Shown here: piece after piece, positions 42,423 through 54,400 of the stretch
Layout of the letters: the number at the start of each line of letters is the position of its first letter
Position numbering within the stretch: the stretch's first letter is position 1
Translations under genes and position numbers: made by a program
Origin: Capitulum mitella
Lineage: Eukaryota > Arthropoda > Thecostraca > Pollicipedomorpha > Pollicipedidae
Reading direction: 5' to 3'
Assembly: GCA_030062745.1 (NCBI GenBank)
Contig: CP099841.1
Location: 5,893,423 to 5,957,422, forward strand
Length of the DNA: 64,000 nt
The notes under the pieces: generated by a model
Told to the model about the DNA's origin: nothing
Seen by the model: only the letters and a program-made list of their open reading frames with translations
The model's database searches: none

Positions 42423-45400
42423 CTGCGGGCGACACGGAGGGGGCTGGTGATTGGCGGTATGATTGGCGCTCAGGCCGACGGCGGTGCCCGGGTCCGTTCG
42501 GCGCTAACGGCACAGAACACCAGCGATGGCGGCGGCCACCGGATACACAGAGTCATACCGGCGCCAACTATCACAACGAGGCACCGCGCGTGATGCGCCT
42601 ACATCACTAGCTTCCGTCGCATGACAAACGATGGTGATGACGCGGCTTCGCAGTCGCATGATCCTTCTTCAATAAAAAAACCTTAGAAAGTGAGTGACAT
42701 CAAGATTTAACTGAGTTTCCTTACGTAACCGTTCACAAACGAATCAGGCTCATCTTCACTATACGGCGTTCCGCACAAACAAGATCAGCGAGGTCTCCTT
42801 ACCAGTCTTGGCCTTCAGCTTGGCGGCGATGTCCACAGCCTCGTTAATGAAGGCCACCACCCGGTCAAAGTCGGCCTCCGTAAAACCGCGGGAGGTCAGG
42901 GCGGGGGCGCCTGTCCGGACAGTCAAAGGTCAGGAGCGCTGGACTGGCCGTCACAGCGACCACGACCACCAGATTCCCGCGCCATGGGAGACCGATACGA
43001 CAACGCGGGACTAAACAGCAGTCTTTGTTAGTCTTAGCAGGTTCGCGACTGTTGAACAGAACCATCGTACAAAAAAAAAATCTTGGAGACACCGAAACCA
43101 ACAACGAGGCAAACTTTTCCCGAGGTCTTCCCAATGCACGACGTACATCCAAACTAGCTGGAGACATCGCAACATCTACGTCCACCAACCTCGCAACCTC
43201 AAACGCATCAGCCTAACAATTATATATCAAGCACCCACGGCTTTTGTCAAGTCGAGCCCTGAACGACGGATCACGACTGACCGAGCCGAAGACCGCCCGG
43301 GTTCAGAGCCGACTTGTCGCCCGGGACCGAGTTCTTGTTGACGGTGATGTTACAGAGATTGCAGACCAGCTCCACGCGCGCTCCGTCCAGCTGCTTGGGC
43401 CGCAGGTCCACGAGCACCAGGTGGTTGTCTGCCGACATCGGGCCCAATCAGAAACCTGCCTCCGGCCAGCGTGGGGAACTGACGTCACCACTCAGCCGAC
43501 TGGTAAGCAGACAGCGCGGCCAACCGAAAAAGCTGCGTCAAACGAATACTGCCACAACGCCGCCGACGTGACGTCATTCACGAGCGGGACAACGCCGCTT
43601 AATTCTTTCCGATCGGTTTCGCGCAGTAGGTAGCAGTCCGGAACCACCTCTGCCGCTCAGTTTCCACAGCGTCAGCCGGCCGGGCGGTCTCACCTGTCCC
43701 GCCGGACACCAGCGAGAAGCCGCTCTTGAGGAGCGCCTCCGACATGGCCTTGGCGTTCTTCAGCACCTGCTCCTGGTAGGCCCGGAACATGGGCGTCTGG
43801 GCCTGCGGGCGCCGGCCGGTCACGGCGATCAGACCCGACAGGGGAGCCGCGTGGCTTGGGCAAGGAGTCAAGGCAACAGGCGGGCATGGGAGCGGAGGCC
43901 GGGCCGACGGCGAGTCGTCCGTACGCGGCACTTCACAGCCACTGGTCTCGGGGCCGGATACCGGTTGCACACGGCAAACGACAGCTGTTTAGCCGACCAC
44001 CTTCCGGCATATAGACGCTAATGAATTCGAGGACATAGGCTTCGACACATCTGCGAAGTCTACGCTGTTGTCCGCATCCAAGTGCATTGCGTCCCCCGCT
44101 CATATGCGATGAAAAGAGTTCACTGCTGTTCCAAACGCGCAACAAGCTTTTCCGGTTCGCCAATGAACGGGTCGCTGTCACGCCGCCCATGGCCAGGTTC
44201 TATGGACCGGTGCCAGTGCGTGCGAGTGGTGACGATGACGGGGACCTCACCTGGCGCAGCGCCACGGCCACGCCGCCGATGGCGTGGTTGTGCGGCCCGC
44301 CCTGCAGCGCCGGGAACACGGCCTGGTTAACGCGACCCTCCAGGTCCCAGGGGATCTCCTGGCCCGTCTTCTTGTCCACCGAGCGCACGCCACGCCGGAA
44401 GAAGATCAAGCCCGCCCTGCGGAGACGCGGACAGCGTTGGCGGCACCCGCCGACGGTGGAGGCCCGGCAGCGAAGGGGGGGGGGGACCGCGTGCTGTACA
44501 GTCCACCTCGGAGGGCTAGACGGCATGAACCAAGTCGTGCCGGGACAAAGCTTCATCAACCACAGCAAGACACTTCGTCATCTACCTTGTTCTGCCGAGC
44601 GTCGTCTAGTCACCTCGGCATCCATCCCATTCTTTCAGGCATCATCAAGACAACTTCCTCTCTGCCGATCCTCCCAGACACCGCCAGCATTTCATCGAAA
44701 TCGTCCGACCCCAGGCTCCTCCACGGCTCTCGTCCCTCGCCTGAAGCCTGAAGCCTGCGTGGCCGGCTCACCTGGCCCCGCGCAGCGTCTTGTGCGTGGT
44801 CGTGGTGACCAGGTCGGCGTAGTCGAACGGACTGGGAATGACGCCGGCCGCCACCAGGCCCGAGATGTGCGCCATGTCCGCCAGCAGGTACGCCTTCACG
44901 TCGTCACAGATCTGACGGGACAAGGGTACCGTCACTACCGGGGTGTGACGACTGTCATCACGGGTACTCCAAGCCAGGAGGAACGTCATCACAGATCTGA
45001 CGGGACAGGGGGACCGTCATCACAGATCTGACGGGACAGGGGGGCCGTCATCACACATCTGATGGGACAGAAGGACCGTTGTCACAAATCCATCGGACAA
45101 CAGGACCGTCATCACAGATCTGACGGGACAGAGGGACCGCCACTACACATATGATGGGACAGGAGGATCATCATCATAGATCCATCAAACAGAGGGACCT
45201 CTATCACACATCTTATGGGACAGGGGGACCGTCATCACAGATCTGACGAGACAGGAGGACCATCATCACAGATCTGAGGGGACGAGGACCGTCATCACAG
45301 GTCTGCCCGGGCAGTCTTCGCGACGCGTGAGCAGCAGCCGGAGGGGAGACGCACCTCCCTGAAACGCTGGTAGTCGAGCAGCCGCGAATAGGCGCTGGTG

Positions 45401-48400
45401 CCGGCGATGATGAGCCGAGGTCGGAAGAGGCGCGCCGTCGCCTGCAGCTTGTCGTAGTCGATGGTGCCCGTCTGCGGGTTCAGGCGGTACGGCATCGACT
45501 CGAAGTAGACGGACGTCGCCGAGATGCGCTTCGTCTCCGTCATGAAGCCGTGCGTCAAGCTAAAAGACGCGGCGGCGGCGGGGTGAGCTGGACAAGCCCA
45601 CAACGGGGCACGGAGCGAAGCCGGGGTACACGAGAGTGTCGGGAGTCTCGGCCGACGGTCTCCGCACCGGCCGGCTAGTTCTTCCGACATGTTCAGGGCG
45701 AGATCAGTCCACGAGTGAAAGCAAGCGAGACCGTTGGAACCGAAGGGCAGATACTGATTTTCCAGCACCAGCTGGACCAATGCCGATGTCTTACGAAACT
45801 TACGGGCCCGGCACGCGAACTGGGGTTTGACAGGACGCCGCAGATTACCGACATGGGGATTGCCGGACCGGTTGCAACCAAAGGAAAACGATACGATGCA
45901 TTCAAGAAATCGGCAAGGGGACAAGAGGACGCTGGTGATGAGTGGGTGGACACAACTGTTCATGCCAATACGCATGCCGTACGCAGCAAAGTCCAAACGC
46001 CCCGCGAGCGAAACGCTAACAATACAGGAACATCCAAAAACACCCCGGAGTTACATCTTTCACGGCAAAATGGTAGGACCTTTCGAGCAATCAGTTTGAG
46101 CGCAGTCTGTGATCTGTTCAGAAACCCAGTTCCCGAAGAAAAATCAGCGCGCAAAACAATCGTGCGCCTCAAGCATCACCAGCGCTGTCTGCACAGTCAA
46201 GCAGCAGTCCAGAGTCACCCCGTTCGCCTCACACGGGTCATTCAGGGCGACTACGCAGCGAGCCCCCGACACGGCCACTGCGCATGCGCCCCGCCGCAGC
46301 CACAGCATGAGGGCCTCTCACTGGCAGGCGGCCGAATCGCTTTTGGAAACTGGCAGGGCGTTGGACGCGTCACCTTGAAAAGGTTTTGTTTCTCGCGTTT
46401 TGAAGCTGGAAAAAAGGGACGTCATTGTTCCAGCGGTCCCTGGGGGTTTACGGGATAACGGCAGTTACTGAACGGCTGGTCCAAGCAGATTTTACGCAAA
46501 CATGCCCAAGCGTTTTAATCAGAAAACATACCGGATAGTTTGGTTGATCTCGAGTTTGTTTGCAAGGAAACTAAGAACAGCAACTGTGACATGCAACAAA
46601 GAGCACTGCAGGACGGGACAAATGCACTCAGTTGCACAGCATCAATTTCGGTGCAAGGGGGAGACAACCAGGGTGACTCTGTCGGGAACGTTCTCGGGCA
46701 CGAGGCACGGGAGGAAGAAACGCAGGAGCTGGCGTTTCGACGCCAGAGGCGTTCGTCTCGACAGCGCCCATTCAAACAAAAACAAAGCTCAAGGCCGCGC
46801 GTAAAACAAAAACCAGGCGCCCAGATATGGACCAGTTTTTGCCTGTCCATGTGTTGGGAAACAGGGCCTCACTGGCGGCAAAGTGGTCCGTTGAAAGAAA
46901 ACTGAGGCTAATAAACACCACACCGGCACAGACATGGCTGTGCTTGAGGCCGAGGAATCGAGAGCGACAACGCGTCGGCTTCCCGTCTCAGAGGAATCCG
47001 GTGAATGCTGCTTAAGACATCCAACAGCAGCGCGTTTCGATTCCATCAAGGAAGAACGCCAGATTCGTGGGGACAGAAAGAGGTCGAACGAAACCTACCG
47101 ACAGCGCTCGGATACAACGTCATAGTATATGGACAACATTCGGCCTTACCAGCTGGTGGACCGAGCCAGGCGTCTTTTACGAATGACAAACTCGCCGACC
47201 ACTCGCAGACCGAAATGTGACTGACAAGGGTTTGCGATGAAGAGCAAAAGCTTTACCGCAGTGCCCCTACACCGCGCCGGTTTAGCTGCGACAACCCGTT
47301 ACACTATGCATGCCCCTTCTGGCCCCGTAACACTCACCGTCCGTCGCCGGGCAACTATGAACCACCAAAGCAGCGCCAGGTAACCCCGGATGACCTCACG
47401 TGACCTAACGTGACCTCATGCAATCCCACGTGAGCCCGTCCGACCCAATTAAACCCCGCGCCACCCACTACCTACCATCATCCGGGCCCAACTGTCTGTC
47501 CCGGTCCACGTGACCTCGCGTGACCCCATGCGACCCGGCGTGACCCCGCGTGACCGGCGCCACTCACTGTCCTCCGTCGGGCAGGTCCAGGCCCATCAGC
47601 CGGTCGTGCGGCTGCAGGACGGCCGTGTAGGCGGCGAAGTTGGCCGGCGAGCCCGAGTACGGCTGCACGTTGACGCCCCAGCGGGCCGGGTCCAGCCGGT
47701 ACGCCTCGAGCGCGCGCTGCTGGCACAGCCGCTCCACCTTGTCCACCACCTCGGTGCCGCCGTAGTACCTGGCGGTGGGCGGAGAGCGTGAGCGGGTGAG
47801 AGTCGCCCCGTAGGCGATGCAGGAAGTCCGACGTCCCAGCGCAATCGAGGTTAATCCTGAAAACGGTGTCACCTGAATGACAACATGGGCTGTAAATGTT
47901 GAATTTGAAGCAGTGGTCGGGAGACCGGTTCAGCCTGAAGCGGTCACCAGGGTGCAGCTACGTCCAGACGCGCTCGCGGGCCGGGGATGCAAAACACAAC
48001 TTTCCTCCATGAAAGAAAGTGGGAGATGACGGTCACGGAGCCACAGGGATCCGCTCCGAACCAAGAGACGTCCCTGCGGTCGGACAACCCCATGGACATG
48101 TTATTTCTCTCCCTCACAGGTCACCGGAGACCACCGACTCCTCCCAGCACCCTTTCCGTCTGGGTTGGACTACAGCTATCCCTAAACTCTGGCGTGCCCT
48201 CGCAGTCTTGACCCAACACGTTTCCGCCTGGGGTGGACTCAAACCATTTCTAGTCTGCCCTGCCCCGCCGTCATGATCGGCTCAGGGCGGCCGGACGTTT
48301 TACCGCCCCGGCTCGGGCGGCGGCGAGGGGTCGGCGCCGCCTGGCGCCGCCGACAGGGAACAGGCGGCCGCCGGCCGGCAGTCAACATAAACAGAACGGC

Positions 48401-51400
48401 CGCGCGATACCCAAGCCCCGGCCGACGCCCGCGGCCGACGCCGCACGGGCACGGCGCTGTCCGCTGCCCGGGCGCGTCCGTCCGTCTCCGAGCGAAGCCG
48501 ACCGAACCACCTGCCCGCCCAGCACGTGCATCTGGACGTTCTCGCATCTCTGGTGGTCAACATCGTCCGGGTCGGGAACCAGACGCTGCTCGGGCCTCGG
48601 GGGACCGGTGACGCAGCGCAAGCCGATCACGTGGGGCGCCCGAGCCCGGACACACCCACCGCCGAGCAGACGTTTCTCCGCAGCGCCGGTCGATACGGCG
48701 GCTTGGCACCGTGTAACGGAGACGGTCGTCAGCAGAGACGGCTCTTCCGGAGGGAGGGGGTGTGGGGGTAAGGCGCGAACAACGGTCGCAGTCGTCCAGT
48801 GCTCTTGGCGGGCGTACGTGACCCGGAGAGCTGCGCCGACGGAAGCCATCGCCGAAGACGCGCGGAACAGCTGACGGCGGCCGCTGACCCGCCGCCGGCG
48901 GTGGCGTGACCGGCAAGCCCCGCGTGACGTCACGTGTCGCCCGCGACAGGCGCCAGACCCGAGTTCTCGCCGTCGGCCGGCGCGCGGAGCGTATCGGACG
49001 AATGAATCGGAACGCCGCGCGGACTGCTCAGTCGACGGCTGGAGGACGGTCGACTCAGCAAGGGCGCAGGGGTCAGCTCGAGCACGTCAAAAGGCCAGCG
49101 CCGTGCTCGAGCCAGGTAGCGCACGGCAGCCCGTCGGCCCATGTGGGACTGACAGCACGTGGGAGACCGACCGGCTGTTGCCAAATGACGGGGCTTTTTA
49201 CCGCACCTGAGCGGCACAGACGACCTTCTGTCAGCCCGCGGCACGGAAAAACCACACGTGTCTATTAAACGACAACCTACTGACCGAGGAAAGGGCGGCT
49301 CGGTTAACGAAAACACCCGACAGGCATCGTAAGGGCAGCACCGGCAGGATTCAGTGGTCACACCAGCCGCCGCGGCTGTGGGCCAGGCGAGCCGAATCCT
49401 GAAGAGACACATCATGCGGGGACACCATACAGATACCGCCATTCACAAACGAGCCACCGCCTGGTTCCGTAAATCTGCCTCGTAGACTTCGACCACCACA
49501 CAGTTCGTGCAGGAGAACCCGGACAGGAACTATGTCCCATTCGAACGGCAGCCGCCGAGTCTGAGATTCTGCGCGCCGGCTCCGGTGATCGGGCGGCACC
49601 CGCCGCCGGCAGCAGCGAGGGAGCAGACGCCGGCTCCGGTGATCGGGCCCCCGCCGCCGGTAGGAGGGGCGGCACAGACGCCGGCTCCGGCGATCGGGCC
49701 CCCGCCGCCGGTAGGAGGGGCGGCACAGACGCCGGCTCCGGTGATCGGGCCCCCGCCGCCGGTAGGAGGGGCGGCTCCGGTGATCGGGCCCCCGCCGCCG
49801 GTAGGAGGGGCGGCACAGACGCCGGCTCCGGTGATCGGGCGGCACCCGCCGCCGGCAGCAGCGAGGGAGCAGACGCCGGCTCCGATGATCGGGCCCCCGC
49901 CGCCGGTAGGAGGGGCGGCACAGACGCCGGCTCCGGTGATCGGGCCCCGCCGCCGGTAGGAGGGGCGGCACAGACGCCGGCTCCGGTGATCGGGCCCCCG
50001 CCGCCGCGGGAGCGGGAGCGGCGGGACGGACGCCACTATCGATCGGCCTCGCACGGCCGCGGGACGGCGCGGCCAGACGGTCCGACACGGGCGGGTCAGA
50101 GACCTCTCGGCCAGCCGGCGGCTGGGTCACGGACCAACCGGCAACGGTGACCCCGTTCGAGGCAGACGTGTTGACGCGAACCGACCGAGGTAGCCGTGAC
50201 CGAGACGGTGCTCTCCGAAGTCGTCAAGTCATGGAAGACGCGTCTGAGAACACGACGCCACGGCAGCCGCGTCTGGGACGCCGCCTGGCCACAGCATTCG
50301 TGTCTACGGCCACCCGGCCGGATCAGTCGTGTCGCCCCGGCAGCCGTGTTTCCTGCCCTCCCGCGGGCCGGCGGCCGGCGCCATGCACAGCAAGCCATCA
50401 CGTGGCCAACCACCCTGCACTGCCCCACCGCGCAGCCAAGTAATCGGCGGTCACTTGTGGCACCTGGATCACGAGGCCACGACGAAATTTCGTAGACCGC
50501 TCTGACGAGTACGGCTTCCCATTGTGACATGTGCCACTCAGAGTTCTTGCTTCCTTTCAAACGTTCACTCGGAGCCCGGCATATTGGACGACCTCACGTC
50601 GGCAGACACCTGCAAAAGTGGCCCGAGCATTCTCCTCACGCGATCGTAATTACGGGTGGTCTCGCCATGCCTCTCACCTCTGGCCCGGGTAGCCCTCGGA
50701 GTACTTGTTGTGCAGGCACGAACCCATGGTCTCCAGCACAGCGCGGCTCACGAAGTTCTGCAACACAGCGCCCGATGAACAGGGACTCGGCGGCGTCCGT
50801 CGTCGTCAAGAGTTGGGACAGAGCCAGCACCCATTCAATGACGTCAACCCAAACATGGTTAGTGACAAAATTGACGGTCATCGGAAAGCATTAATTTTGT
50901 CCGACGTCACGTGCTTTCAACACCTTTACGATAGATTTTTCTGCTGCAATAAATACGTTGTCACACGGTTGCCTCAGAACTTTTGACCATGGTGTAACGC
51001 GGCGCCACTGAACATTGCAAGAACGTTCACATCCAATCAAGCATGATTTTATCGAAAGCAGAAGTGGGCCTAAAGGAATGACAACAGACGGTTGCGCATT
51101 TACACGCCGTACGTGACGGCAAAGCACCGCACGTGGCAAGAATCGGTACAGAATACGGCGACCATGTTTCCTAAACCACGCTGGACTGGATTCCTACAAA
51201 GGCGTTCCCACTGCCCACCGTCTGTCATTAAGAGCAGATATGGTCTCGCTCAATGTCACATAATGGCTTGGCCCACGGCTGGAGATCCCGGGGCGTTGGG
51301 GGGGGGGGGGTGATATTCTAAACGCCTGCTCTGAAGACATTTGAAAGTTAAACCTATGGCACTAACTGAAAAAATGGTGTGAAATCCTAGTCCAACCTGC

Positions 51401-54400
51401 AATAATTTTCGGAAGTTTGCAGCCATGTTCTGATCTAATTTGTAATCAAATCGGTCTAGTCAATTCAGCAAAAGAATGTCTTTTCCGAAACAGGTGTCTG
51501 CTTTCAGCCACTGCTTGCCTGCAAAACTTCAGTAAGCCATGACATGAGCGAACAGCTACAGATCCTCAAATGAATACCGTCAAATATTATGCGTGCCAGT
51601 TCGTCACTGTGAGCCCAGGGACCACAATGGTCCACTGCTGGCCGTTTCACAAGCTAACGTTATGCAAATGTCGGCATTTTCGGCACGAAAAAAGCGAAAT
51701 AAGTCCTGACAATGGCACCCGTAACCTTGGAGACCTGTCCTGTCGTAGACGGGCAGAGTGGGAGCACATACATGACACAGTGTAGGGTCGCGCTGGGGTA
51801 AAAGTCCGTTGTTTTACAGGTCCGTTCAGGATGGATGTTGGCTGGACAGCTGAGGCGCCACAGACTGAGACAGATTCATGCAACTCTACCTCCCCGAACC
51901 TTACAAACATTCCTTGTCTCGCCTCCATCTCTCCTCCCTGAGATCCTTGAAATGATTAGTCTCATCGCCACATCTCGTCCTTCACATCTCAGGTTACCTC
52001 GCCCCCACGCTGCGCCGCCTCTCTCCACGCAGTTTTTTGCTCTCACTGGCATCATGCCTTCATTCCCCGAGATCCTGAACTTCCTGGCAATAACTCTGCC
52101 TTTCTGGACACCCTGAACCTTCTGCCACCAGTTCTCCCTCCTTGGAACTCCGAGCTGAGAGCTCTCCCTCCCTGGACGTCCGAGCTGAGCCATCTCCCCC
52201 TCCTTGAACGTCCGAGCTGAGCCAGCTCCGTCACCGTGCAGTGGCAGGCCCTGCAGGCGGTGTTAAAGCCCTGCAGGCCCTGCAGGCTGTGTTTACAGGC
52301 CGCGGCTGCGGCCGACCCACTCGGCGTCCAGCCAACAGACTTCCTGGCCGCACCGGTCCCCGCACCGGGCCATGACATATTAACAAAACACTCTCATACT
52401 GCCTCCTGCATTGTTCATTAGGCAAAATTCCTCGCGCAGCCGCAGAGCCATGAGATTCTACGCCACGATTCCACCATGTAACACAGCCCAAAGTCTAGCA
52501 GAAGCTGCGCTTGTCACGGCTTCTCCCATCCTGCGAAACCGGAGTCAGCGGCGGCGGCCGCGGCTGACGTAACACCTGGCCCGACGGCCGTCAGCCCGCA
52601 GGCGCGCCGTGATGGGCGGCTCCGCCCGCGGCCCCGGCGGCCGGAACCGACGGCTCGGACGCGCCGCCGGCGGCTGGCCCCCGGCCAGCACCGCCGGCCG
52701 GCTGCCGGCACCCCATTCAGCGCGGCCGGACAGCGGCGCGGCCGCGGGCGCACCGGCCGCCGCCGCCGCGCCCCACGGCGACCGTATCGATCGCGCCTCA
52801 TGGCGGGCGGCTGCTGGCGTAGGCCAGGTCGGCGTCCGGCCGCTAAAAATAACGGCCGCCGCCGCCGCCACCACTGCCGCTGACCATGCGGCCGGCCTCC
52901 AAGAGTTGGCTGGCGTCGGCCCGGACTCCGGAGATTCCTGGCAGGAACGTGGCCGGCCCGCCCCCGGCACGCCCTCATGACCCCGCCAGGAACGCAGCTG
53001 TAGAGCTGCCGAGGCGCGCCAGCGAACCGCCGGTCCTCCGGTCAGCTGGCGATCGGGGAGGGCAAGAGACCCGTACTGCGACAGGCAGGCGCGACAGAGA
53101 ATGATAGTGGGCCAAGGTTGGAGACTTCACGATGGTGATGGTGTGGCTAACGGCAATACATTTGTCTGGGAAAAATTAACGCGATAAAAAACAGAGGTCA
53201 ACACGGAAGAAAGCGCGGACCAGGCGCCTTCAACAAGGAGAAAATTTCAGGTTTTCACTAAAAAAAGTTATTCGTTTTTTATATATCATCAACAAGCCAA
53301 CGAGGGTATGTTCTTAATAACTGGTCAACTTCTTCCTCACTACCAGCGCGAAATGGCCGCAGTAGCCGAAGCGCTGAATAAAACCCAATCATCATCATCA
53401 GTCCTACTTTATTACCGCAATTAAGCCCAGCATTGACTTCATGCAAACTTCGCGCGTTCTTCGGGTTGTCTGTCTCATACTTTTTTTTCATCGCAGCAAA
53501 ACTCGGTTCCCAGTCTTCAGAACCGTGAATTCGACAGCAATAGTTTTCAACCATGCAAAACAAATCTGGAACGATGTACGGTTTATGTAAAAAAAAAAAA
53601 TCATGGAGAAGTATTTTCTACATCAATGGTAATGATCGACAACGGAAGATGTCTTAAAGAATCGCGATCCCGTGAAGGGCGCAGACCAACAAGCGCTAAA
53701 CAACGACAATGAGCTTCGCTCAGTTGATGATATCATTCGACCGAATCATTGTTTGTTACCAGACAAGGTCAGAGTTTTGGATACTTTCCAAAGTTTCCAA
53801 GCCCTGAACATTTGTTCTCAACATTTCTGGGCCGGGCAAAACATCTATTTTCTTCCCAAGCAGACGAAAAACCTGGCCCACACATTCATCCAACTCCTTT
53901 ATTATAATAATGCTTACTGATGATTTTCATGGTTTATCGCACATCAAGATTATCAATTTAATGTCATTCCAAAATAGAAAAGTGATGCTTTTGAAACCTC
54001 ATTTCAGACTGTAACCGGAGGAAATCTCCGACTACCAAGCCTGTAAACAATGCTCTCAATATCGGCTTAGGTACATAAACGAGGTACACGTTATTTCGGT
54101 TCCGTTCTCATTCCGTTCTCATTTTCTTTTTCATTTTGCTGTCGCCTACCGTAGGTCGCGCAAAGAAATTCTAACCTTGCTACCACATCAAAACAGGATC
54201 AGAAGCCGCAAAACCACACGTCAAAATGTAGACCAGTCTTCCGCCGCTCAGAGTCCCAGGACCATACCATAATACCAGAAACCGATACCAGAAAAAACCG
54301 GCAGGTCAACGCAGACGTGTCCTCCGTTTAGTCTCTCACACGGCTGATTCCCAACATTTTTTCAAATGGACTCACAGCAAGCTAATTCTTCCGACATCTA

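Noticed and set aside
44087..45031. 314-codon plus-strand frame
   Set aside because: Lies antisense to two SHMT2 exons, their introns and the 31-bp array; GC-rich antisense frames are expected to stay open.
49351..50130. 259-codon minus-strand Arg/Pro-rich frame
   Set aside because: Produced by the 51/54-bp minisatellite, whose unit length is a multiple of three.
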